The position numbers and the translations under genes were made by a program. Under the pieces are notes generated by a model, which worked only from the letters and a program-made list of their open reading frames with translations, did no database searches and was not told the origin of the DNA. A DNA stretch of 64,000 nucleotides from Ampullaceana balthica (taxonomy: Eukaryota > Mollusca > Gastropoda > Lymnaeidae), in contig CALYLW010000121.1 in the NCBI GenBank assembly GCA_944989445.1, positions 542,729 through 606,728 of the forward strand, in the 5' to 3' direction. This document shows, in pieces, positions 12,706-23,972 of this stretch. How positions within the stretch are numbered: position 1 is the stretch's first letter; every line of letters begins with the position of its first letter.

Positions 12706-14118
12706 TGGTGTTGGTTGAATCTATCGTGGGATATAGTGTTGGTTGAATCTATCGTGAGATATGGTGTTGATTAAATCTATCGTAAGATATGGTGTTGATT
12801 AAATCTATCGTGAGATATGGTGTTGATTGAATCTATCGTGAGATATGGTGTTGGTTGAATATATCGTGAGATATGGTGTTGATTGAATCTATCGTGAGAT
12901 ATGGTGTTGATTAAATCTATCGTGAGATATGGTGTTGGTTGAATCTCTCGTGAGATGTGGTGTTGGTTGAATCTATCGTGAGATATTGTGTTGGTTGAAT
13001 CTATCGTGAGATATGGTGTGGTTGAATCTATCGTGAGATATGGTGTTTGTTGAATCTATCTTGAGATATGGTGTTGGTTAAATCTATAGTGAAATATGCT
13101 GTTGGTTGAATCTATCGTGAGATATGGTGTTGGTTGAATCTGTCTTGAGATATGGTGTTGAATAAATCTATCGTGAGATATGGTGTTGGTTGAATCTATC
13201 GTGAGATATGGTGTTGGTTGAATCTATTGTGAGATATGGTGTTGGTTGAATCTATCGTGAGATATGGTGTTTGTTGAATCTATCTTGAGATATGGTGTTG
13301 ATTAAATCTATAGTGAAATATGGTCTTAGTTGAATCTATCGTGAGATATGGTGTTGGTTGAATCTATCTTGAGATATGGTGTTGATTAAATCTATCGTGA
13401 GATATGGTGTTGGTTGAATCTATCGTGAGATATGGTGTCGGTTGAATCTATCGTGAGATATGGTGTTGGTTGAATCTATCGTGAGATATGGTGTTGGTTG
13501 AATCTATCGTGAAATATGGTGTTTGTTGAATCTATCGTGGGATATGGTGTTTGTTGAATCTATCGTGATATATGGTGTTGATTAAATCTATCGTGAGATA
13601 TGGTGTTGGTTGAATCTATCATGAGATATGGTGTTGATTGAATCTATCGTGAGATATGGGGTTGGTTGAATCTATCGTGAGATATGGTGTTGGTTGAATC
13701 TATCGTGAGATATGGTGTTGATTGAATCATCGTGAGATATGGGGTTGGTTGAATATATCGTGAGATATGGTGTTGATTGAATTATCGTGAGATATGGTGT
13801 TGGTTGAATCTATCGTGAGATATGTTGTTGGTTGAGTCTATCGTGAGATATGTTGTTGTTTGAATCTATTGTGAGATATGTTGTTGTTTGAATCTATTGT
13901 GAGATATGTTGTTGGTTGAATCTATCGTGAGATATGGTGTTGGTTGAATCTATCGTGATATATCTTGTTGCTTGAATCTATCGTGAGATATGGTGTTGTT
14001 TGAATCTATTGTGAGATATGTTGTTGTTTGAATCTATTGTGAGATATGTTGTTGTTTAAATCTAATGTGAGATATGTTGTTAGTTGAATCTATCGTGAGA
14101 TATGTTGTTGTTTGAAAA
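12706..14118. repeat. 28-bp minisatellite, ~50 units
   Basis: The unit is TGGTGTTGGTTGAATCTATC then GTGAGATA. The longest array in the window. Units become more divergent toward the right (TTGTTGTTTGAATCTATT). Each unit holds the facing pair CTATC-GTGA-GATA. Confidence 0.95.
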
Positions 14119-14534
14119 TATTGCGGCTGCTAGGTATTACTTGAACCTATTGTTGGATAAATCTATTTTCTGTCTTGCTATTCGTTAAATCTATTCTTTT
14201 GACCGTATTTTGTTTTTGTTATATCAATTTTATGAATTAGGCTTGGTTAAATCTAGTGTATGTCTTGCATGGTGCTTGTTTAAGCTATTGTTTGAATTGT
14301 AGGAAAAATTTGTCTTGTGACGACATCATGATTGAGGAGTGTGGTAATCCAAACACATCGGTTACAGTAGACTGACAACTTTAATAAAAATAGAGAAGTA
14401 ACCCTCGCATCTGTTAATATTGATTTGTTGCTATCTTTTAGGCATTCCTTGGGTCAAAATTTCTTCAGCCCTGGCTTGTCGTAAAGACAACTGTTAGACA
14501 ATCCCCAATTGTATTTGAAACATCTTGATATTAC

Positions 14535-15138
14535 GTATGGACTGGTAGGGACTATGATAACTAGGTGCCGCCTAGATATGAGGTATGGGCTGGTAGGGAC
14601 TATGATAACTAGCTGCCGTCTAGATATGAGGTATAATGGACTGGTAGGGACTATGATAACTAGCTGCCGGCTAGATATGAGGTATAATGGACTGGTAGGG
14701 ACTATGATTACTAGGTGCCGCCTAGATATGAGGTATAATGGACTGGTAGGGACTATGATTACTAGGTGCCGCCTAGATATGAGGTATAATGGACTGGTAG
14801 GGACTATGATAACTAGCTGCCGGCTAGATATGAGGTATAATGGACTGGTAGGGACTATGATTACTAGGTGCCGCCTAGATATGAGGTATAATGGACTGGT
14901 AGGGACTATGATAAGTAGTTGCCGCTAGATATGAGGTATAATGGACTGGTAGGGACTATGATAACTAGCTGCCGGCTAGATATGAGGTATAATGGACTGG
15001 TAGGGACTATGATAACTAGCAACCGGCTAGATATGAGGTATAATGGACTGGTAGGGACTATGATAACTAGCTGCCGGCTAGATATGAGATGTAATGGACT
15101 GGTAGGGACTATGATAACTAGCTGCCGGCTAGATATGA
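14535..15138. repeat. 51-bp minisatellite, ~12 units
   Basis: The unit is AATGGACTGGTAGGGACTAT then GATAACTAGCTGCCGGCTAG and ATATGAGGTAT. The 51-bp length keeps false frames open on both strands. Many units contain the small inverted repeat CTAGC-TGCCG-GCTAG. Confidence 0.94.
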
Positions 15139-15139
15139 G

Positions 15140-16948
15140 TTCTCGATTGGGTACGTGGCAGTCCATACCAATTACTCTAAAGCATGCACTCTGAGAAACT
15201 GCTCTTTGGCAACCGTTCCGTCCCAGTTACTTTAACGAATTAATCGCACTGTAGAAAACCCACTGTCGAAAACCCACTGTCGAAAACCCACTCTTGAAAT
15301 ACATTTAGAGGACGTCCCAGATAATCCCGGGACTAGCAGTTTAGAAGGATCTTATGGACCTGAAACTTTGAGCACATCATTGAGATGGTAAACAACAATT
15401 GTTGTGTACACACATTATCTGTGGCGTTGGAGGCCAAACACCGGATGAAAAAAATATTCAACTGAAAATAAAATAAATACAACTGAAATATTTTTTTTTA
15501 AATGTGTTTGTGTGGGGAGGAGGATGGTTAGGATATCAACTCTGAACTTTAAGTATGATATGGTGGGTGGGTGGGGGAGACGTTATAGTTATTGCAGCTT
15601 TACATCATAATAATAATAATCAATGAATGTTCGTCTACATTCCCGGTGATCGAATGCACCAGTCCGAAAAATATTTTACTTATTTTTACACTATAACTTT
15701 TTTTTTAAATATATAAATTGACATTTAATATCACTTTCCAGTGTGACTTCACATTTGTTAAATGGTAACACACTAATGCAAGTTCACAAGAATTAAATGT
15801 ATTTTTGGAGTGATACAATTTAAATTTAAGTTCAAATGATCCAGTGCAGTAGTTCTTTGTGTACTTTAATTTCCTCTTGCTGTGTCTACTTGCATATTAT
15901 ATCGCTGCTGTTATTATTGATCATTAAAGACTTTCTTTCAGGTCGCTCTACAATTCTGCATGCTTGGACGGAGGTTTTCCCTGCATAGAATCTTTGTTGA
16001 CATGACGTGAATTTCCTTAGGACGAGTTCATTAATTCACGTGCCGATAAGCTAAGTGCTTAGAGTGGCAAGGTCGATTGTGAAAAGTAAGGAGGGGGTAA
16101 GGGCTGGGAATTGAGCGATTGGTTAATAACAATGATTAAAGATTATAAATTTTCTATTTTAAAAATATTTTTTTAACTAAAGTCATGAGAATAATATAAG
16201 GTTTAAAAAGTGTTTAAATAAAAGAATTTTTTTTACATTTAAAGGTAAATAAGTGATTTTTTTTTAAAGTTTAATCTGTGAAATATAACATCAATTTTTG
16301 CATTATGTATAATAATAAGTTTTTAATTTTAACTACTTATGTTTTCACTTTATTTTGAGAGCATGCTTGCTCTGATACACCAACGCGTGTATTTAAATGT
16401 GCTAAAATACTTTTAATAAAAGTAGTAATTGGACCCTTGGAAATTTAATTTAACTTTTTACAAGGATTAATGATTAATGTTGGCTTGGTTCACATCATGT
16501 GTACGGTCATCGCTTCATACGTCAAAACATAATAGATGAGGGTTACAGAACAAATAAACAGTCATTAATTGTAAAAAAAAATTAATAAAGAATATGTTTC
16601 TGCCGCCAGTGATAATTGAAATTTTGTAAGACCTATAATGAAAGCTTGGGTGTCCATGAAATATTTAAAGTCTCATTGGGCCCTTAATTTAACAGCATAC
16701 TGAATTCTTAAGATTAAAATTCAATATTTCTGTTAAATTTGTTGTTGTTTTTTTTTAATGATAAAAAATTGAGGAATAAAGGTGACTCATTGGTTCATAT
16801 TTTATTACCAATAACATACTGTTTAAAATGGTAACAGTAAGAAGATTCCTAAAATAAAATATGATTTAAACGTTTTAAAGACATTCTACAAAATACAATA
16901 TTTAAAACACAATGAAGGGTAGAAAACAGTTTCAATTAAAGTTCTTAG
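15140..16948. other. AT-rich intergenic, nothing recognised
   Basis: Begins with a short ACCCACTGTCGAAA triplication (15256-15300). The rest is AT-rich unique sequence with homopolymer runs and no open frame of note. Confidence 0.5.
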
Positions 16949-17279
16949 TAAATAGAAGTTTTTTTAAAAAAAGATTTTTAAAGGCGCAATACGGTAAGTG
17001 GACTAAAAAGAAGAAAATAAAATTTAAAAATTTTAAATTTAAAATAAGTACTATGATGTAATATGACTAAAAACGTGAGGCTTAACTAATTCAATTCACT
17101 CATTTTCTTACTGTCATTTGTAAACCCTAATCATTTTAGCCAACGCCTAAAAAGCGCCCGCGCACGTTTTTAGTCATAGTACATTATAGTACTTATTTTA
17201 AATTTTTAAATTTTATTTTCTTCTTTTTAGTCCGCTTATAAAAACGTGGTTTTTAAAAATCTTTTTTTACTTCTATTTA
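16949..17279. mobile_element. MITE-like element with ~110-bp inverted-repeat arms
   Basis: The left arm (16949-17072, from TAAATAGAAGT to ACTAAAAACGTG) pairs with the right arm (about 17162-17279, ending ACTTCTATTTA). Most positions match, including the GGACTAAAAAGAAGAAAATA block. A unique centre of about 90 bp carries GCGCCCGCGCACG. It is non-coding. A two-base TA target is possible but not provable. Confidence 0.7.
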
Positions 17280-17512
17280 TTTTATTCTTTTTAGTCTAAT
17301 TGTATGCTATGGTGAGTTTTGAAGTATTGATTATGTTCAAACATAATACGCATTGCCCGACAAACATTTACAGACTGGAAATGACTGATCTCCCCTTGAT
17401 GTTAAACATGGTTTTTGTGGTCGGGGTTGGTGTGAACTCGGCACGTGAATGTAATGTAAACAAAGGCAGATGGATAATACATAGGCTTATAAATAGATAA
17501 ACTAAAAAGTTC

Positions 17513-17695
17513 AATAATTTAATAACGGTACATTCGATCGATCTGAAATTTTGATACAACGCACTGTCATCCAAGATCTATCTGTGGTAAAATTTTGAGA
17601 GCTCTAGGACCATCAGAGGTGGTTTAATTTTACGTTGGCAGATTTGAAAAATTGTGGACAGACAGGAACGAAAGCAAGTTAATAAAAACGTGGTA
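17513..17695 (+). repeat. Third copy (partial) of the 1105/48190 dispersed family
   Basis: CAATAATTTAATAACGGTAC and TCGATCGATCTGAAATTTTG match 48475-48535. After that it continues into a different 3' part (GTGGACAGACAGGAACGAAA), also typical of interspersed-element tails. Boundaries are approximate. Confidence 0.5.
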
Positions 17696-18420
17696 AAAAT
17701 GAAATCTGAGCAGAAAGTATTTTCGAAAATGTATTGTGATATTTTTTATTTGTTTGTCTACATTAAATAAAAATTACTTTTTTTTCTTTTTTTTTAATAA
17801 CTTATTGCCCATTTCCACTGCGTTCTTTCTTTGCATATTAGTTTTAACAACCTTTTCATTTCGACTATTTTCATGGCGATTTTAAATACTAATTTCTTTC
17901 CATCTAACCTGATTGCAGTCAGCTACTTTTTTTTAAATAATTTTTTTTTAAATTTATTTATTTATTTATTTATTTATTTATTTTAATTTTTTTTTGTTTT
18001 GTTAATGCCACACCATTTCCCAGTTTTAAGCCTGCAACAACCAGCTAAAATGTAGCGTAATAATATTAACAAATTATAAAATACAATGAGTGGGTCTCGA
18101 CCTCCGAGTTAAATTCAATGCTCACATTGGCAAAGTTCATTACGTGACCGTTTGCCCAATTGGCACCGCTTCTCTCAAACCAAACAAATTTTTTTTTCGC
18201 ACTTCAGGCCAGAAAAAATCAAACCCAACCCAAATTATCCTTCCCTACCCTTTATTCCAACACGCGATTTCCATTATGATTCAAATAACAGTTTTACTAA
18301 ATTAAATAGTCCATCTCCTCCCCGTACCCCCCCCCCACCACCACCAATACAAAGTTTTTACAACTTTTTTTTCTCAAAGTTGACATAAACTAAACTATGA
18401 AAGCATGTTCTTTTCATCAA
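17696..18420. other. AT-rich intergenic
   Basis: Holds a (TTTA)n run at about 17955-17985 and a C-rich stretch near 18318-18345. No gene seen. Confidence 0.5.
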
Positions 18421-18668
18421 GCATAGAGTGACATAGAGTGGCATATAGTGGCATAGAGTGGCATAGAGTGGCATAGAGTGGCATAGAGTGGCATAGAGTG
18501 GCATAGAGTGGCATAGAGTGGCATAGAGTGGCATAGAGTGGCATAGAGTGGCATAGAGTGGCATAGAGTGGCATAGAGTGGCATAGAGTGGCATAGAGTG
18601 GCATAGAGTGGCATAGAGTGGCATAGAGTGGCATAGAGTGGCATAGAGTGGCATAGAGTGGCATAGAG
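18421..18668. repeat. 10-bp tandem repeat, ~25 units
   Basis: GCATAGAGTG is repeated almost without change. As ten is not a multiple of three and the minus strand has no stop, all three minus frames are open and read the same decapeptide (MPLYATLCHS). The plus strand meets TAG at once. Not a gene. Confidence 0.97.
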
Positions 18669-18965
18669 CAAATGTGAATATTTCGTCAAAACTTTAAAAA
18701 ACCAGCGCGTTTAGGGATGGAAAACTCTGCAAAACCTAGGGGAGCACAACGAATGCACTCGGATGTGAATTCACTTAAGTTTTATTGCCTTTTTTTAAAA
18801 TGTAAATTTTAATCTATTTATTCAAGATAATACAATAAAAAGTATCCAAGAAAATAAATCAATACAAATAATAATAATAGGCTAGAGGTATTTTTGATGT
18901 AGTTGAGTTAAAGGTACTAAGTGAAGTTCTACTACAAGTCTATATACAAGTCTTCAGGCAGTTCT

Positions 18966-19297
18966 GAAATATATGTAGGACGCGGTGGTCGAGTGGCAGC
19001 GCGCTCGTCTGGCGTACCAATGGTCACGGGTTCGAATCCATGTCAAGGCAAGGATTTGTTCCCAGGGCCTAGGGCGTCCCTGAGTCACCCAGCTCCGAAT
19101 GGGTACCTAACACTAGTTAGGCGGCTGGGTAATGCGTGGAACCCACAAAAGCCGTGGCCTGTGAACGCTGCATCACTTGCCAACAGATCATCTGTCATGT
19201 TCAGTGTACGCAATTATCTTCTGCATAGAAGGAGCGTCTGTATTGATAAGATAAGATAAGATAAGATAAGATAATATAATATAAGATAAGATAAGAT
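18966..19297 (+). mobile_element. tRNA-derived SINE with (GATAA)n tail
   Basis: RNA polymerase III promoter boxes are clear: A box TGGTCGAGTGG at 18986-18996 and B box GGTTCGAATCC at 19029-19039. A body of about 200 bp without tRNA likeness and a GATAA-type repeat tail (about 19238-19297) follow. GCAGTTCT at 18958-18965 and 19298-19305 may be the target duplication, though this octamer also occurs nearby. A functional tRNA is unlikely: the anticodon arm does not pair well and the 3' half is missing. Confidence 0.75.
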
Positions 19298-19377
19298 GCA
19301 GTTCTTTTGTTTCGATACATAAGTCTTAGTGCAGTTCTGTTATATGTCAATGTCTTTCTCTGATGTCTGGGTTTCTT

Positions 19378-19868
19378 TCAATGTAATGTCTACTTTTAGT
19401 TCTGCTAAAGCCTTTGTTTCAATGTAATGTCTACGTTTAGTTCTGCTAAAGCCTTTGTTTCAATGTAATGTCTACGTTTAGTTCTGCTAAAGCCTTTGTT
19501 TCAATGTAATGTCTACGTTTAGTTCTGCTAAAGCCTTTGTTTCAATGTAATGTCTACGTTTAGTTCTGCTAAAGCCTTTGTTTCAATGTAATGTTTACGT
19601 TTAGTTCTGCTAAAGCCTTTGTTTCAATGTAATGTCTACGTTTAGTTCTGCTAAAGCCTTTGTTTCAATTTAATGTCTACGTTTAGTTCTGCTAAAGCCT
19701 TTGTTTCAATGTAATGTCTACGTTTAGTTCTGCTAAAGCTTTTGTTTCAATGTAATGTCTACGTTTAGTTCTGCTAAAGCCTTTGTTTCAATGTAATGTC
19801 TACGCTTAGTTCTGCTAAAGCCTTTGTTTCAATGTAATGTCTACGTTTAGTTCTGCTAAAGCCTTTGT
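19378..19868. repeat. 41-bp minisatellite, 12 units
   Basis: The unit is CAATGTAATGTCTACGTTTA then GTTCTGCTAAAGCCTTTGTT T. Few substitutions. It starts about 80 bp after the SINE. Confidence 0.94.
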
Positions 19869-20534
19869 GTCGTGTCGCTAACTGTCGTTTGATTATCCTA
19901 ACCAAGAGTGATCAAGACACATCTACTTATTATTATTCAGTTGGATAATTTCACAGAGTTTATACGGTAACACTCTCAAAATGTAAAGATTTTTATTTAA
20001 TGAACACTGCGTTAGACGGAGGATAAACTTTTTTTTTAAAGACAGAAATAATCTTACCTAAACCTAAAATGACTTATTGGGGAATGATTCGGTGCTGATT
20101 GACTTAGTGTATAATGACTTAGAGATGACAGTCGAAGTGCACGGACAAATTTACCCGATAGATGCTTAACTTTTTACAAATGAAAATCACACATCTCTAA
20201 CCTTAATCTCAAACTTTTTTTTTAAAAACACGAACGCCAAATTAAGATTACTCGGTAAAGTGCTTACTAAAATAAACCAGACAAACATAGATTCAAGGCA
20301 CTCGATTTGAGCTTTTCAACAACAAAAAATCCGTTGGTAGAAACTGACACGCGGTTAAAGCAGACGAACCTGTCACAGAAATCCAAGGGCATGTTGCCAT
20401 TGTTCCATCTGTGTCACAATGTCACAGACCTACTGGCCCGATGTCACACACGAACTGACACAAGACTGGTGACAGACCCCAGTGTCACTACCACCAAGAC
20501 AACAGACAATCGATGGAGGATTAACTCACCTTGT

Positions 20535-20579
<45 letters not shown>

Positions 20580-21240
20580 TCTACCTGACCTCATCCCTCT
20601 ATTAAATGTGTTATTTTCAGTTCCCATAGCAACCGATTCCTTCGTAATGAGCTCTCGTGGATTTGCGTTCATCGTTTTGTCGTGACTGAGGGGAGAGAAC
20701 TCAGCATAAATTGGTTACTAATAAAAGAGGATGAAGTTGAAATGTTAAAAAAAATAATAATAATAAAACGAAAAGTTAATTGGAAGTGTGGGCTGAATTC
20801 CGGGACGTAGTTCGATTCAGATTTCTGATGCCATTTTTTTAAAATACATTTTCCTTTCTTTTTGATAATGTAATGGGCCGAGTTGACACTGTGACAGCAC
20901 CATCCGAGGCGAGCCAGCCATAACAGACTCTAACTACTAAATTGACAGATGTTTTGTTTGATCTAATAACTTGGATCTCCAGACAAGGGGTGGCATCCCC
21001 GCCCCAAGTGTAGCAAGGAAGAGGGGATGGGGCAGTGGCGATGGAAAGGGACTGAGAGAACTTATTTTTAAAATATCAAGTTGGTTACAGGAGCCGAGGG
21101 AAAATTAAAATGGATTAATTTTTTTTCCTTTTTTTATAATAACAGAATTTTAAAATTAAAAATGCTTTCACAAACAAATATACATCTACCCCCTTTTGTG
21201 ATTATCTCTGTTCCACAAAAGCTGTTTTAAAAATCGTAAT
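19869..21240. other. Intergenic, nothing recognised apart from the CA microsatellite
   Basis: Short frames at 20307-20685 exist mostly because of the CA run. No conserved motif. Confidence 0.5.
20538..20577. repeat. (CA)n microsatellite
   Basis: About 18 CA dinucleotides after CGCG. It explains the His-Thr runs in the overlapping reading frames. Confidence 0.95.
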
Positions 21241-21335
21241 ATAAATAAATTGCCCGTTCGTACAGATAATAAATAGAAGTAAGAAAAAAAAGCTTACTTT
21301 TATTTATTATCTGTACGAACGGGCAATTTATTTAT
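21241..21335. repeat. Near-perfect 43-bp-arm hairpin
   Basis: The left arm 21241-21283 and right arm 21293-21335 are reverse complements with one mismatch, around a 9-base A-rich loop. The arms contain TTGCCCGTTCGTACAG. Confidence 0.9.
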
Positions 21336-21457
21336 ATCCATTATGTCCATACGAACGGGCAATTTATTTATATCCATTATGTCCATACGAACGGGCAATT
21401 TATTTATATCCATTATGTCCATACGAACGGGCAATTTATTTATATCCATTATGTCCA
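21330..21457. repeat. 36-bp tandem repeat, ~3.5 units, continuing the hairpin's right arm
   Basis: The unit is ATCCATTATGTCCATACGAA then CGGGCAATTTATTTAT. The ACGAACGGGCAATTTATTTA part is taken from the right arm of the hairpin at 21293-21335. Confidence 0.92.
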
Positions 21458-22206
21458 TGTATGTTTTTGAAATGTTATTTGTTGTTGAATTTGATGAGCA
21501 CCTGACAAAATGTAAACAATTATAGGTACCAGTACGTCTATGTCATGTTCTGTTGCTACTTCATTCAGCCCCTTGGTTTTTTCAGTTAATAGTAACATTA
21601 GTTTCAGAAGATTTTAGATGTTTGAAGATTTGACATTAGTAACGTTCACACATTTTCATATAGTTCATTTATTTATTTGATTACTGTTTACCTTGGCTGT
21701 TCTTTTATTCTATTGAACATGATTATAAAGTTTTACATATTTAGTAGCTAATTAACAAAGAGGATTTTGCCGCCCCAACCAAAATGCCTCACGAAGCATT
21801 CGATTGGCTCATGTTTGAAATTGATATGGTACCGTAATTTTTTATTGTACTGCAGGAACACCTGTCAAATTTATAGAATCAATTAGTGTCACGTTCTCAT
21901 ACTACTTAATCCAATTGTTGTTGTTTTCTGTTCAGTAGCATAAAATCCGAAGAATTTATATCTAAATGGAGTTTGAAGAAGTTAAAACGTTAACATACTT
22001 TAAGATATGTCCTTGATTCTTTTAGCAATGTTTTTTTTTATGAAAAGCTACACTTTCTTTAAAAACAAGTAATAAAAACTCGAATGAGTTTTTAAACGCA
22101 ATTTCCAACAAAGAATTTCCGATTTTTTATATTATTCGAGGGAAATCATTTTTGATTACCTTAAAATTCGATTCAAATAATCAATTCTGAAACCAAACAC
22201 AATATG

Positions 22207-22420
22207 AATGATGATGTCACTAGCGTATCACCAGTCAAAAATGACGGGAGTTTTCAAAATAAATACACATCAGATTTTAAAATTAACGTAATACAAAACG
22301 TTCATATATTTGCATATGATTCCTTTATTATCATATTGAACAATTTTAATTTATGCGGAACGTTCGAAAAGAGTTATATTTGTTGCAGTAATTTTTGGTG
22401 CGCACTATTGAACAATTCAG
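22207..22420 (+). repeat. Partial copy of the CTAG/CCGTCA dispersed family
   Basis: CACTAGCGTATCACCAGTCA followed by AAAATGACGGGAG and ATAAATACACA match the left end at 6630-6700, including the following TTATGCGGAA and GAAAAGAGTTAT blocks. The hairpin has one mutated base here. Confidence 0.6.
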
Positions 22421-23288
22421 CATTACATCCATTATGGGAATTATATATGTTGATGATATCCCCTCACGCTACATCACATCAAGAATGTACAATATAATGA
22501 ATAATAATGCGCACCGCGCAACAATCTAACATAAGCATCCACAAAGCGGGAAAACCCCATTAAATATCTTTCTAGATTAAATTAAAAGTAATTTCAAATC
22601 AATAATTCTGAATTTGAGTTTCCAAATTTTTTTCTCCAACATTGTTCTAAATATTATAAGCTATTGTTTGGCGTTTGTTTCAACCCGATTGATGTTCTGG
22701 TTGGCGAGAAATTGACAAAATAGTGATATTTTTTCGGATTTTCCAGGAAATCCAGTAAACCTTTTCGGTATTATTTTGGCTGCTGCACATCCTTAGGACC
22801 TCCGTAGCATATTTGCAAAAGACCCGAATCTGGTATTGTTCAGGAGGAGTTGCATGTGCAAGCTCGAACAGTGCACAGGCATTTCAAATGTATAAACGCT
22901 ATTCCCAAGGGAAATTGCGTTAAAAATATTTGAAGCTAATTAACTACCAAAAATTTGACGCGCCTAGCAAAGTGACGCCCTGGGCATTTGCCCATCTTTC
23001 GCTGCGCCACTGACACATTTGTGCCTATTGTATTATTCCTTTCTTCCCCTCTAATTCTCCATAACATCGCTAAGTAGCTATGCAGTGATAAGTATATTGA
23101 AAATCGCACCACTCTTAAGAAATGTGTTAAAAGTACAACTGAACGTACTAACTCTCCCCCTTCATTCAGACGCAATTGTTCAGATTCAGGCTCGACCGTT
23201 CATATTCAGACGACAATGCTCACATGGGAAAACTGCCAACACTATTCCCCAAAAGTCATTATTTTAAACAACGATCTTGTAAAAGGGC
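22421..23288. other. Intergenic, nothing recognised
   Basis: Unique sequence. The stretch 22950-23015 (CTAGCAAAGTGACGCCCTGG, GCTGCGCCACTGA) may be an old transposon end. Confidence 0.4.
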
Positions 23289-23468
23289 AATAATACCGAT
23301 ACGTGTATAACATATAATCAGGGTATTAGTTAGCCTGACAGGACGTAACAAAACAGTTTTCTGTTTTGTTACGTCCTGTCAGGCTAACTAAAACCATGTT
23401 CATATGTTATACACTTACTAATTTGAAAGCCTGGTTGCAGTCTCACCCTCATTATAATAATACCGATA
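23289..23468. mobile_element. Fold-back element, copy A
   Basis: The element body is 23302-23455. It holds a near-perfect hairpin: an arm from TTAGTTAGCCTGACAGGACG through AACAAAACAG, a short T-rich loop, and the complementary arm ending GTCAGGCTAACTAA. A partly paired outer stem and a unique end (GGTTGCAGTCTCACCCTCATTAT) follow. Identical 13-bp direct repeats AATAATACCGATA flank it at 23289-23301 and 23456-23468. It is non-coding. See the other copies at 34433-34610 and 37458-37607. Confidence 0.8.
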
Positions 23469-23514
23469 GACGCACAAGCAAGCAGTCCCGCATATGCGCT
23501 CGGATTTTCTAGGA

Positions 23515-23702
23515 CAGTGCTTCTCAAACTTTTTAGTATTGCGGACCGGCAGGACATTTTTCCATTACACCAGAGACCGGTGAACTATTTTCCCTGTACT
23601 GACGTGGTAGCGAAATGTCCTTTCTTGGTAACTTCTGCAGACCAGCATCGGAGGGCCAACGGACTGGCACCAGTCCGCGGACCACCACTTTGAGAAGCAC
23701 TG
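23515..23702. mobile_element. hAT-like MITE with perfect TTCTAGGA target duplication
   Basis: The ends match for 14 bases as inverted repeats (CAGTGCTTCTCAAA). The flanks TTCTAGGA at 23507-23514 and 23703-23710 are identical, an 8-bp duplication as hAT elements make. It is 188 bp and non-coding, with GCGGACCGGC-type inner sequence. The right flank is the first unit of a 67-bp minisatellite. Confidence 0.85.
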
Positions 23703-23972
23703 TTCTAGGAGATACTAGCAACGCTCGACTCTGCCAAGTGGTCAAGTAAAGATGGCCTCACACAAGGTTTTCTAGGAGATACCAGCAACGCTCGACTTTG
23801 CCAAGTGGTCAAGTAAAGATGGCCTCACACAAGGTGTTCTAGGAGATACCAGCAACGCTCGACTCTGCCAAGTGGTCAAGTAAAGATGGCCTCACACAAG
23901 GTTTTCTAGGAGATACCAGCAACGCTCGACTCTGCCAAGTGGTCAAGTAAAGATGGCCTCACACAAGGTGTT
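23703..23972. repeat. 67-bp minisatellite, 4 units
   Basis: The unit is TTCTAGGAGATACCAGCAAC then GCTCGACTCTGCCAAGTGGT, CAAGTAAAGATGGCCTCACA and CAAGG. Its first eight bases are also the target duplication of the adjoining hAT element. Confidence 0.94.

Noticed and set aside
14509..15194. Repeat-protein-like frames on both strands
   Set aside because: Produced by a 51-bp tandem repeat, a multiple of three; no start context or conserved protein.
18358..18689. Three overlapping minus-strand frames encoding MPLYATLCHS repeats
   Set aside because: Result of a stop-free 10-bp repeat; not a gene.
18976..19045. tRNA gene
   Set aside because: A and B boxes are present but the anticodon and acceptor arms do not pair, and a SINE body and tail follow.
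20307..20685. Small proteins with His-Thr runs
   Set aside because: They depend on the CA microsatellite and show no conserved motif.
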